Source: Nemertoderma westbladi
Taxonomy: Eukaryota; Xenacoelomorpha; Nemertodermatida; Nemertodermatidae
Assembly (NCBI GenBank): GCA_032718475.1
Contig: JAUCBJ010008884.1
Span: 1 to 64,000, forward strand
Length of the DNA stretch: 64,000 bases
Direction of reading: 5' to 3'
Position numbers and translations under genes: made by a program. The first letter of the stretch is position 1. Every line of letters starts with the position of its first letter. The notes beneath the pieces are model-generated. The model was not told the origin of the DNA. It did no database searches and was given only the letters and a program-made list of their open reading frames with translations. Shown one piece after another: positions 21,606 to 34,900 of the stretch.

Positions 21606-22932
21606 CAGGCGTCGGCGGATAATGCGCGGGCCGAGCTAGGTAAACCGCAACACCCGGCGACGGAGAGTAATAGGGGGATTGCGAGTATCCCCAGCGGCGT
21701 GCGATCGAGCAGAGAGAGGCAGGTTGATGTCGCGAGAGGGCAGACGAAGCATCGAGCCCGATCAGAAGAGGGAAGAAGGACAGTGGAGTTTAACCGGGAG
21801 GTCGACGAGAGATCTCACGAGCGGGAACACTGCACTGACAAGAGAAGAAGAGAAGATAGTAGAAGAAGTGTCGCCGCGAATGATAGGAGAGCGAGGATGG
21901 ATAGCGAGCCGTCGATAGTAGAGATGGAGTTAGGGAGTCAGTGGGGTCGAACTTCGGGAGATTGCCGTCGCCCCGGAGAAACGCACCGCACGCCAGGAGA
22001 GGGGTACAGGACGTACCGATACAAAGTCGAGAACAGGAGAGGGGATCGAAGAGAAGCTTCCCGATGGGAAATAGCTGCCGATCGAGAGTACGGTAGTCGC
22101 GGGGAGATTCGAGATTCGAGAAGAATAAACTTCGGTTCGAAAGGGCACATGCAGACTGCATGACATACTGTAGGCCTTACTGCACATACTATTATAGGCC
22201 ATGCTGGGAGAGATAGAGTAGGCGATAGGGTAGCGCGAACGATGGGATTAAACCCGGAAGCCGCGGAGTACATACCGGTAGGTAGGCAAGAAGTAGGTAG
22301 GCCTATATCGGTACAGCCACATGACTATAATACACAGGGACATAACATATATCCAGGGGAGGGGAGAGTTATTGGAGATAGATGTATGGGCCCCAATATA
22401 TTAACATCAACCCCAGTACCAAACATACCGGCCGGGGGGGGGGGGGGGGACAGGGTGACATTCCCCCATCACAATATCGACAATATACCCCAATAGGAGC
22501 AAGAACATCGAACTCCCTGGACGAGAACAGGTCGTGCGGACAGTCGCTACCACACGTGGCCATACAGGGGACTGCTAGTCCACAGTTAGCTGGTAGCAGG
22601 GCCACACCGTGGCAGGGACAGAAAGAAAATAACACCAAAAATAAACACAATCCCAATATACCCAGTAGGCCGAGTCTAGGCAATCGAAACACTAAATCGG
22701 TACATATAAACCTACGCGCGATACGTGAAGGACTATACAGGAAACGCTATAATCCAGGATTCGAATGTCAATTACATCAGGACGGAACCCATAAGACCAG
22801 GAATTGTAAGCACTGGCAAGCGTTGCCCAAACGAGATCGTGTAGCCTACACAGACGCAAACGGACTATGTCATCGATGTGTGGTAAAAGGACACAGATCC
22901 GGAGAGTGTTGGAAAGGGAGAGGATGTGAAAG
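21606..22932 (+). pseudogene. Family B second ORF (gag-protease), deleted and frameshifted
   Basis: This aligns with the 996-codon ORF2 of element B. A nonsense TGA at 22161-22163 replaces a Gly codon (GGA in element B). A 16-G run at 22434-22449, longer than in element B, shifts the frame. After the LDENRSC block at about 22535 the sequence jumps to GQSLPHVA, so the roughly 250-residue capsid-like region of element B is missing. The junction has short microhomology (ggaca). The last part retains a zinc knuckle (CHRCVVKGHRSGEC), then stops at the satellite junction; the protease is absent. It is non-functional. Confidence 0.75.
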
Positions 22933-22934
22933 CC

Positions 22935-25900
22935 TAAAGCTAAAGTTATTGAGATAGTGGGTCAGTAGATAGGAGTCTAGAACTATATAAAGTTATTGAG
23001 ATAGTGTGTCAGTAGATAGGAGTCTAGAACTATAAAGTTATTGAGATAGTGGGTCAGTAGATAGGAGTCTAGAACTATAAAGTTATTGAGATAGTGGGTC
23101 AGTAGATAGGAGTCTAGAACTATAAAGTTATTGAGATAGTGGGTCAGTAGATAGGAGTCTAGAACTATATAAAGTTATTTAGATAGTGGGCCAGTAGATA
23201 GGAGTTTAGAACTATAAAGTTATTGAGATAGTGGGCCAGTAGATAGGAGTCTAGAACTATATAAAGTTATTGAGATAGTGGGTCAGTAGATAGGAGTCTA
23301 GAACTATAAAGTTATTGAGATAGTGGTTCAGTAAATAGGAGTCTAGAACTATATAAAGTTATTGAGATAGTGGGTCAGTAGATAGGAGTCTAGAACTATA
23401 AAGTTATTGAGATAGTGGGTCAGTAGATAGGAGTCTAGAACTATATAAATTTATTGAGATAGAGGGTCAGTAGATAGGAGTCTAGAACTATAAAGTTATT
23501 GAGATAGTGGGTCAGTAGATAGGAGTCTAGAACTATATAAAGTTATTGAGATAGTGGGCCAGTAGATAGCAGTCTAGAACTATAAAGTGATTGAGATAGT
23601 AGGTCAGTAGATAGGAGTCTAAAACTATAAAGTTATTGAGATAGTGGGTCAGTAGATAAGAGTCTAGAACTATAAAGTTATTGAGATAGTGGGCCAGTAG
23701 ATAGAAGTCTAGAACTGCTTAGTTATTGAGATAGAGGGGCCAGTAGATAGGAGTCTAGAACTATAAAGTTATTGAGATAGTGGGCCAGTAGATAGGAGTC
23801 TAGAACTATAAAGAGATTGAGATAGTGGGTCAGTTGATAGGAGTGTAGAACTATAAAGTTATTGAGATAGTGGGTCAGTAGATAGGCGTCTAGAACTATA
23901 AAGTTCTTGAGATAGTGGGTCAGTAGATAGGAGTCTAGAACTATAAAGTTATTGAGATAGTGGGCCAGTTGATAGAAGTCTAGAACTATAAAGTTATTGA
24001 GATAGTGGGCCAGTAGATAGGAGTCTAGAACTACAAAGTTATTGAGATAGTGGGCCAGTAGATAAGAGTCTAGAACTATAAAGTGATTGAGATAGTGGGT
24101 CAGTAGATAGGAGTCTAGAAATATAAAGTTATTGAGATAGTGGGTCAGTAGATAGGATTCTAGAACTATAAACTTATTGAGATAGTGGGTCAGTAGATAG
24201 GAGTCTAGAACTACAAAGTTATTGAGATAGTGGGCCAGTAGATAAGAGTCTAGAACTATAAAGTTATTGAGATAGTGGGTCAGTAGATAGGAGTCTAGAA
24301 CTATTTAAAGTTATTGAGATAGTGGGTCAGTAAATAGGAGTCTAGAACTATATAAAGTTATTGAGATAGTGGGCCAGTAGATAGGAGTCTAGAAATATAT
24401 AAAGTTATTGAGATAGTGGGTCAGTAAATAGGAGTCTAGAACTATATAAACTTATTGAGATAGTGGGCCAGTAGATAGGAGTCTAGAATTATAAAGTTAT
24501 TGAGATTGCGCGTCATTAGATAGGAGTCTAGAACTAAATAAAGTTATTGAGATAGTGGGTCAGTAGATAGGAGTCTAGAACTAAATAAAGTTATTGAGAT
24601 AGTGGGTCAGTAGATAGGAGTCTAGAACTATATAAAATTATTGAGATAGTGGGTCAGTAGATAGGAGTCTAGAACTAAATTAAGTTATTGAGATAGTGGT
24701 TCAGTAGATAGGAGTCTTGAAGTATATAAAGTTATTGAGATAGTGGGTCAGTAGATAGGAGTCTAGAACTATAAAGTTATTGACATAGTGGGTCAGTAGA
24801 TAGGAGTCTAGAACTATAAAGTTATTGAGATTGGGCGTCATTAGATAGGAGTCTAGAACTATAAAGTTATTGAGATAGTGGTTCAGTAGATAGGAGTCTA
24901 GAATTATATAAAGTTATTGAGATAGTGGGCCAGTAGATAGGAGTCTAGAACTATAAAGTTATTGAGATAGTGGGTCAGTAGATAGGAGTCTAGAACTATA
25001 AAGTTATTGTGATAGTGGGTCAGTAAATAGGAGTCTAGAACTATAAAGTTATTGAGATAGTGGGCCAGTAGATAGGAGTCTCGAACTATAAAGTTATTGA
25101 GATAGGGGGTCAGTAGATAGGAGTCTAGAACTATAAAGTTATTGAGAAAGTGGGTCAGTAGATAGGAGTCTAGAACTACAAAGTTATTGAGATAGTGGGT
25201 CAGTAGATAGGAGTCTAGAACTATATAAAGTTATTGAGATAGTAGATAGGAGTCTAGAACTATAAAGTGATTGAGATAGTGGGTCAGTAGATAGGAGTCT
25301 AGAACTATAAAGTGATTGAGATAGTGGGTCAGTAGATAGGAGTCTAGAACTATAAAGTTATTGAGATAGTGGGTCAGTAGATAGGAGTCTAGAACTATAT
25401 AAAGTTATTGAGATAGTGGGCCAGTAGATAGGAGTCTAGAACTATAAAGTGATTGAGATAGTGGGCCAGTAGATAGGAGTCTAGAACTATATAAAGTTAT
25501 TGAGATAGTGGGCCAGTAGATAGGAGTCTAAAACTATAAATTTATTGAGATAGTGGGTCAGTAGATAGGAGTCTAGAACTATAAAGTTAGTGAGATAGTG
25601 GGTCAGTAGATAGCAGTCTAGAACTATAAAGTTATTGAGATAGTGGGTCAGTAGATAGGAGTTTAGAACTATATAAAGTTATTGAGATAGTGGGCCAGTA
25701 GATAGGAGTCTAGAACTATACAGTTATTGAGATAATGGGTCAGTAGATAGGAGTCTAGAACTATAAAGTGATTGAGATAGTGGGTCAGTAGATAGGAGAC
25801 TAGAACTATAAAGTTATTGAGATAGTGGGCCAGTAGATAGGAGTCTAGAACTATAAAGTTATTGAGATAGTGGGTCGGTAGATAGGAGTCTAGAACTATA

Positions 25901-28900
25901 AAGTTAGTGAGATAGTGGGTCAGTAGATAGCAGTCTAGAACTATAAAGTTATTGAGATAGTGGGCCAGTAGATAGGAGTCTAGAACTATACAGTTATTGA
26001 GATAATGGGTCAGTAGATAGGAGTCTAGAACTATAAAGTGATTGAGATAGTGGGTCAGTAGATAGGAGACTAGAACTATAAAGTTATTGAGATAGTGGGC
26101 CAGTAGATAGGAGTCTAGAACTATAAAGTGATTGAGATAGTGGGTCAGTAGATAGGAGTCTAGAACTATATAAATTTATTGAGATAGTGGGCCAGTAGAT
26201 AGGAGTCTAGAACTATAAAGTTATTGAGATTGGGCGTCATTAGATAGGAGTCTAGAACTATAAAGTTATTGAGATAGTGGGTCAGTAGATAGGAGTCTAG
26301 AACTATAAAGTTATTGAGATAGTGGGTCAGTAGATAGGAGTCTAGAACTATATAAAGTTATTGAGATAGTGGGTCAGTAGATAGGAGTCTAGAGCTACAA
26401 AGTTATTGAGATAGTGGGCCAGTAGATAGGAGTCTAGAACTATAAAGTGATTGAGATAGTGGGTCAGTAGATAGGAGTCTAGAACTATAAAGTTATTGAG
26501 ATAATGGGTCAGTAGATAGGAGTCTAGAACTATATAAAGTTATTGAGATAGTGGGCCAGTAGATAGGAGTCTAGAACTATAAAGTTATTGAGATAGTGGG
26601 CCAGTACATAGGAGTCTAGAACTATAAAGTTATTGAGATAGTGGGTCAGTAGATAGGAGTCTAGAACTATAAAGTTATTGAGATAGTGAGTCAGTAGATA
26701 GGAGTCTAGAACTATAAAGTTATTGAGATAGTGGGTCAGTAGATAGGAGTCTAGAACTATAAAGTTATTGAGATAGTGGGTCAGTAGATAAGAGTCTAGA
26801 ACTATAAAGTTATTGAGATAGTGGGCCAGTAGATAGGAGTCTAAAACTATATAAAGTTATTGAGATAGTAGACCAGTAGATAGGAGTCTAGAACTATAAA
26901 GTGATTGAGATAGTGGGCCAGTAGATAGGAGTCTAGAACTATAAAGTTATTGAGATAGTGGGTCAGTAGATAGGAGTCTAGAACTATAAAGTTATTGAGA
27001 TAGTGGATCAGTAGATAGGAGTCTAGAACTATAAAGTTATTGAGATAGTGGGTCAGTAGATAGGAGTCTAGAACTATAAAGTTATTGAGATAGTGGGTCA
27101 GTAGATAGGAGTCTAGAACTATAAGAACTATAAAGTTATTGAGATAGTGGGTCAGTAGATAGGAGTCTAGAACTATAAAGTTATTGAGATAGTGGGTCAG
27201 TAGATAGGAGTCTAGAACTATAAAGTTATTGAGATAGTGGGTCAGTAGATAGGAGGCTAGAACTATAAAGTTATTGAGATAGTCGGTCAGTAGATAGGAA
27301 TCTAGAACTATAAATTTATTGAGATAGTGGGTCAGTAGATAGGAGTATAGAACTATAAAGTGATTGAGATAGTGGGCCAGTAGATAGGAGTCTAGAACTA
27401 TAAAGTTATTGAGATAGTGGGTCAGTAGATAGGCGTCTAGAACTATAAAGTTATTGAGATAGTGGGTCAGTAGATAGGAGTCTAGAACTATAAAGTTATT
27501 GAGATAGTGGGCCAGTAGATAGGAGTCTAGAACTATAAAGTGATTGAGATAGTGGGCCAGTAGATAGGAGTCTAGAACTATAAAGTTATTGAGATAGTGG
27601 GTCATTAGATAGGAGTCTAGAACTATAAAGTTATTGAGATAGTGGCCGTCAGTAGATAGGAGTCTAGAACTATATAAAGTTATTGAGATAGTGGGCCAGT
27701 AGATAGGAGTCTAGAACTATATAAAGTTATTGAGATAGTGGGCTAGTAGATAGGAGTCTAGAACTACAAAGTTATTGAGATAGTGGGCCAGTAGATAGGA
27801 GTCTAGAACTATAAAGTGATTGAGATAGTGGGTCAGTAGATAGGAGTCTAGAAATATAAAGTTATTGAGATAGTGGGTCAGTAGATAGGATTCTAGAACT
27901 ATAAAGTTATTGAGATAGTGGGTCAGTAGATAGGAGTCTAGAACTACAAAGTTATTGAGATAGTGGGCCAGTAGATAAGAGTCTAGAACTATAAAGTTAT
28001 TGAGATAGTGGGTCAGTAAATAGGAGTCTAGAACTATATAAAGTTATTGAGATAGTGGGCCAGTAGATAGGAGTCTAGAACTATAAAGTTATTGAGATAG
28101 TGGGTCAGTAGATAGGAGTCTAGAACTATAAAGTTATTGAGATAGTGGGCCAGTAGATACGAGTCTAGAACTATATAAAGTTATTGAGATAGTGGGCCAG
28201 TAGATAGGAGTCTAGAACTATAAAGTTATTGAGATAGTGGGTCAGTAGCTAGGAGTCTAGAACTATAAAGTTATTGAGATAGTGTGTCAGTAGCTAGGAG
28301 TCTAGAACTATAAAGTTATTGAGATAGTGGGCCAGTAGATAGGAGTCTAGAACTATATAAAGTTATTGAGATAGTGGGCCAGTAGATAGGAGTCTAGAAC
28401 TATAAAGTTATTGAGATAGTGGGTCAGTAGATAGGAGTCTAGAACTATAAAGTTATTGAGATAGTGGGCCAGTAGATACGAGTCTAGAACTATATAAAGT
28501 TATTGAGATAGTGGGCCAGTAGATAGGAGTCTAGAACTATAAAGTTATTGAGATAGTGGGTCAGTAGCTAGGAGTCTAGAACTATAAAGTTATTGAGATA
28601 GTGTGTCAGTAGCTAGGAGTCTAGAACTATAAAGTTATTGAGATAGTGGGCCAGTAGATAGGAGTCTAGAACTATATAGTTATTGAGATAGTGGGCCAGT
28701 AGATAGGAGTCTAGAACTATAAAGTTATTGAGATAGTGGGTCAGTAGATAGGAGTCTAGAACTATAAAGTTATTGAGATGTGGGCATCATTAGATAGGAG
28801 TCTAGAACTATAAAGTTATTGAGATAGTGGGTCAGTAGATAGGAGTCTAGAACTATAAAGTTATTGAGATAGTGGGTCAGTAGATAGGAGTCTAGAACTA

Positions 28901-31900
28901 TATAAAGTTATTGAGATAGTGTGTCAGTAGATAGGAGTCTAGAACTATAAAGTTATTGAGATAGTGGGTCAGTAGATAGGAGTCTAGAACTATAAAGTTA
29001 TTGAGATAGTGGGTCAGTAGATAGGAGTCTAGAACTATAAAGTTATTGAGATAGTGGGTCAGTAGATAGGAGTCTAGAACTATATAAAGTTATTTAGATA
29101 GTGGGCCAGTAGATAAGAGTCTAGAACTATATAAAGTTATTGAGATAGTGGGTCAGTAGATAGGAGTCTAGAACTATAAAGTTATTGAGATAGTGGTTCA
29201 GTAAATAGGAGTCTAGAACTATATAAAGTTATTGAGATAGTGGGTCAGTAGATAGGAGTCTAGAACTATAAAGTTATTGAGATAGTGGGTCAGTAGATAG
29301 GAGTCTAGAACTATATAAATTTATTGAGATAGTGGGTCAGTAGATAGGAGTCTAGAACTACAAAGTTATTGAGATAGTGGGCCAGTAGATAGGAGTCTAG
29401 AACTATAAAGTGATTGAGATAGTGGGTCAGTAGATAGGAGTCTAGAACTATAAAGTTATTGAGATAATGGGTCAGTAGATAGGAGTCTAGAACTATATAA
29501 AGTTATTGAGATAGTGGGCCAGTAGATAGGAGTCTAGAACTATAAAGTTATTGAGATAGTGGGCCAGTACATAGGAGTCTAGAACTATAAAGTTATTGAG
29601 ATAGTGGGTCAGTAGATAGGAGTCTAGAACTATAAAGTTATTGAGATAGTGAGTCAGTAGATAGGAGTCTAGAACTATAAAGTTATTGAGATAGTGGGTC
29701 AGTAGATAGGAGTCTAGAACTATAAAGTTATTGAGATAGTGGGTCAGTAGATAAGAGTCTAGAACTATAAAGTTATTGAGATAGTGGGCCAGTAGATAGG
29801 AGTCTAAAACTATATAAAGTTATTGAGATAGTAGACCAGTAGATAGGAGTCTAGAACTATAAAGTGATTGAGATAGTGGGCCAGTAGATAGGAGTCTAGA
29901 ACTATAAAGTTATTGAGATAGTGGGTCAGTAGATAGGAGTCTAGAACTATAAAGTTATTGAGATAGTGGATCAGTAGATAGGAGTCTAGAACTATAAAGT
30001 TATTGAGATAGTGGGTCAGTAGATAGGAGTCTAGAACTATAAAGTTATTGAGATAGTGGGTCAGTAGATAGGAGTCTAGAACTATAAGAACTATAAAGTT
30101 ATTGAGATAGTGGGTCAGTAGATAGGAGTCTAGAACTATAAAGTTATTGAGATAGTGGGTCAGTAGATAGGAGTCTAGAACTATAAAGTTATTGAGATAG
30201 TGGGTCAGTAGATAGGAGGCTAGAACTATAAAGTTATTGAGATAGTGGGTCAGTAGATAGGAATCTAGAACTATAAATTTATTGAGATAGTGGGTCAGTA
30301 GATAGGAGTCTAGAACTATAAAGTGATTGAGATAGTGGGCCAGTAGATAGGAGTCTAGAACTATAAAGTTATTGAGATAGTGGGTCATTAGATAGGAGTC
30401 TAGAACTATAAAGTTATTGAGATAGTGGCCGTCAGTAGATAGGAGTCTAGAACTATATAAAGTTATTGAGATAGTGGGCCAGTAGATAGGAGTCTAGAAC
30501 TATATAAAGTTATTGAGATAGTGGGCTAGTAGATAGGAATCTAGAACTACAAAGTTATTGAGATAGTGGGCCAGTAGATAGGAGTCTAGAACTATAAAGT
30601 GATTGAGATAGTGGGTCAGTAGATAGGAGTCTAGAAATATAAAGTTATTGAGATAGTGGGTCAGTAGATAGGATTCTAGAACTATAAAGTTATTGAGATA
30701 GTGGGTCAGTAGATAGGAGTCTAGAACTACAAAGTTATTGAGATAGTGGGCCAGTAGATAAGAGTCTAGAACTATAAAGTTATTGAGATAGTGGGTCAGT
30801 AGATAGGAGTCTAGAACTATTTAAAGTTATTGAGATAGTGGGTCAGTAAATAGGAGTCTAGAACTATATAAAGTTATTGAGATAGTGGGCCAGTAGATAG
30901 GAGTCTAGAACTATAAAGTTATTGAGATAGTGGGTCAGTAGATAGGAGTCTAGAACTATAAAGTTATTGAGATAGTGGGCCAGTAGATACGAGTCTAGAA
31001 CTATATAAAGTTATTGAGATAGTGGGCCAGTAGATAGGAGTCTAGAACTATAAAGTTATTGAGATAGTGGGTCAGTAGCTAGGAGTCTAGAACTATAAAG
31101 TTATTGAGATAGTGTGTCAGTAGCTAGGAGTCTAGAACTATAAAGTTATTGAGATAGTGGGCCAGTAGATAGGAGTCTAGAACTATATAAAGTTATTGAG
31201 ATAGTGGGCCAGTAGATAGGAGTCTAGAACTATAAAGTTATTGAGATAGTGGGTCAGTAGATAGGAGTCTAGAACTATAAAGTTATTGAGATAGTGGGCC
31301 AGTAGATACGAGTCTAGAACTATATAAAGTTATTGAGATAGTGGGCCAGTAGATAGGAGTCTAGAACTATAAAGTTATTGAGATAGTGGGTCAGTAGCTA
31401 GGAGTCTAGAACTATAAAGTTATTGAGATAGTGTGTCAGTAGATAGGAGTCTAGAACTATATAGTTATTGAGATAGTGGGCCAGTAGATAGGAGTCTAGA
31501 ACTATAAAGTTATTGAGATAGTGGGTCAGTAGATAGGAGTCTAGAACTATAAAGTTATTGAGATTGGGCATCATTAGATAGGAGTCTAGAACTATAAAGT
31601 TATTGAGATAGTGGGTCAGTAGATAGGAGTCTAGAACTATAAAGTTATTGAGATAGTGGGTCAGTAGATAGGAGTCTAGAACTATATAAAGTTATTGAGA
31701 TAGTGTGTCAGTAGATAGGAGTCTAGAACTATAAAGTTATTGAGATAGTGGGTCAGTAGATAGGAGTCTAGAACTATAAAGTTATTGAGATAGTGGGTCA
31801 GTAGATAGGAGTCTAGAACTATAAAGTTATTGAGATAGTGGGTCAGTAGATAGGAGTCTAGAACTATATAAAGTTATTTAGATAGTGGGCCAGTAGATAG

Positions 31901-34900
31901 GAGTTTAGAACTATAAAGTTATTGAGATAGTGGGCCAGTAGATAAGAGTCTATAACTATATAAAGTTATTGAGATAGTGGGTCAGTAGATAGGAGTCTAG
32001 AACTATAAAGTTATTGAGATAGTGGTTCAGTAAATAGGAGTCTAGAACTATATAAAGTTATTGAGATAGTGGGTCAGTAGATAGGAGTCTAGAACTATAC
32101 AGTTATTGAGATAGTGGGTCAGTAGATAGGAGTCTAGAACTATATAAATTTATTGAGATAGTGGGTCAGTAGATAGGAGTCTAGAACTATAAAGTTATTG
32201 AGATAGTGGGTCAGTAGATAGGAGTCTAGAACTATATAAAGTTATTGAGATAGTGGGCCAGTAGATAGGAGTCTAGAACTATAAAGTGATTGAGATAGTA
32301 GGTCAGTAGATAGGAGTCTAAAACTATAAAGTTATTGAGATAGTGGGTCAGTAGATAAGAGTCTAGAACTATAAAGTTATTGAGATAGTGGGCCAGTAGA
32401 TAGAAGTCTAGAACTACTTAGTTATTGAGATAGAGGGGCCAGTAGATAGGAGTCTAGAACTATAAAGTTATTGAGATAGTGGTCCAGTAGATAGGAGTCT
32501 ATAAAGTGATTGAGATAGTGGGTCAGTTGATAGGAGTGTAGAACTATAAAGTTATTGAGATAGTGGGTCAGTAGATAGGAGTCTAGAACTATAAAGTTAT
32601 TGAGATAGTGGGTCAGTAGATAGGAGTCTAGAACTATAAAGTTATTGAGATAGTGGGTCAGTAGATAAGAGTCTAGAACTATAAAGTTATTGAGATAGTG
32701 GGCCAGTAGATAGGAGTCTAAAACTATATAAAGTTATTGAGATAGTAGACCAGTAGATAGGAGTCTAGAACTATAAAGTGATTGAGATAGTGGGCCAGTA
32801 GATAGGAGTCTAGAACTATAAAGTTATTGAGATAGTGGGTCAGTAGATAGGAGTCTAGAACTATAAAGTTATTGAGATAGTGGATCAGTAGATAGGAGTC
32901 TAGAACTATAAAGTTATTGAGATAGTGGGTCAGTAGATAGGAGTCTAGAACTATAAAGTTATTGAGATAGTGGGTCAGTAGATAGGAGTCTAGAACTATA
33001 AGAACTATAAAGTTATTGAGATAGTGGGTCAGTAGATAGGAGTCTAGAACTATAAAGTTATTGAGATAGTGGGTCAGTAGATAGGAGTCTAGAACTATAA
33101 AGTTATTGAGATAGTGGGTCAGTAGATAGGAATCTAGAACTATAAATTTATTGAGATAGTGGGTCAGTAGATAGGAGTCTAGAACTATAAAGTGATTGAG
33201 ATAGTGGGCCAGTAGATAGGAGTCTAGAACTATAAAGTTATTGAGATAGTGGGTCATTAGATAGGAGTCTAGAACTATAAAGTTATTGAGATAGTGGCCG
33301 TCAGTAGATAGGAGTCTAGAACTATATAAAGTTATTGAGATAGTGGGCCAGTAGATAGGAGTCTAGAACTATATAAAGTTATTGAGATAGTGGGCTAGTA
33401 GATAGGAGTCTAGAACTACAAAGTTATTGAGATAGTGGGCCAGTAGATAGGAGTCTAGAACTATAAAGTGATTGAGATAGTGGGTCAGTAGATAGGAGTC
33501 TAGAAATATAAAGTTATTGAGATAGTGGGTCAGTAGATAGGATTCTAGAACTATAAAGTTATTGAGATAGTGGGTCAGTAGATAGGAGTCTAGAACTATA
33601 AAGTGATTGAGATAGTGGGTCAGTTGATAGGAGTGTAGAACTATAAAGTTATTGAGATAGTGGGTCAGTAGATAGGAGTCTAGAACTATAAAGTTATTGA
33701 GATAGTGGGTCAGTAGATAGCAGTCTAGAACTATAAAGTTATTGAGATAGTGGGCCAGTAGATAGGAGTCTAGAACTATACAGTTATTGAGATAATGGGT
33801 CAGTAGATAGGAGTCTAGAACTATAAAGTGATTGAGATAGTGGGTCAGTAGATAGGAGACTAGAACTATAAAGTTATTGAGATAGTGGGCCAGTAGATAG
33901 GAGTCTAGAACTATAAAGTGATTGAGATAGTGGGTCAGTAGATAGGAGTCTAGAACTATATAAATTTATTGAGATAGTGGGCCAGTAGATAGGAGTCTAG
34001 AACTATAAAGTTATTGAGATTGGGCGTCATTAGATAGGAGTCTAGAACTATAAAGTTATTGAGATAGTGGGTCAGTAGATAGGAGTCTAGAACTATAAAG
34101 TTATTGAGATAATGGGTCAGTAGATAGGAGTCTAGAACTATATAAAGTTATTGAGATAGTGGGCCAGTAGATAGGAGTCTAGAGCTACAAAGTTATTGAG
34201 ATAGTGGGCCAGTAGATAGGAGTCTAGAACTATAAAGTGATTGAGATAGTGGGTCAGTAGATAGGAGTCTAGAACTATAAAGTTATTGAGATAATGGGTC
34301 AGTAGATAGGAGTCTAGAACTATATAAAGTTATTGAGATAGTGGGCCAGTAGATAGGAGTCTAGAACTATAAAGTTATTGAGATAGTGGGCCAGTACATA
34401 GGAGTCTAGAACTATAAAGTTATTGAGATAGTGGGTCATTAGATAGGAGTCTAGAACTATAAAGTTATTGAGATAGTGAGTCAGTAGATAGGAGTCTAGA
34501 ACTATAAAGTTATTGAGATAGTGGGTCAGTAGATAGGAGTCTAGAACTATAAAGTTATTGAGATAGTGGGTCAGTAGATAAGAGTCTAGAACTATAAAGT
34601 TATTGAGATAGTGGGCCAGTAGATAGGAGTCTAAAACTATATAAAGTTATTGAGATAGTAGACCAGTAGATAGGAGTCTAGAACTATAAAGTGATTGAGA
34701 TAGTGGGCCAGTAGATAGGAGTCTAGAACTATAAAGTTATTGAGATAGTGGGTCAGTAGATAGGAGTCTAGAACTATAAAGTTATTGAGATAGTGGATCA
34801 GTAGATAGGAGTCTAGAACTATAAAGTTATTGAGATAGTGGGTCAGTAGATAGGAGTCTAGAACTATAAAGTTATTGAGATAGTGGGTCAGTAGATAGGA

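Larger units (their letters stand above)
18961..22934 (+). mobile_element. LTR retrotransposon, family B, decayed and 3'-truncated
   Basis: A 540-bp 5' LTR is followed by the same two reading frames found in element B (48301-55941), so it is a second, older member of that family. It is damaged by at least three nonsense changes, a homopolymer frameshift, an internal deletion that removes the capsid region, and loss of everything after the zinc knuckle. At 22935 it passes straight into satellite without a 3' LTR. A target duplication therefore cannot be defined. Confidence 0.85.
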
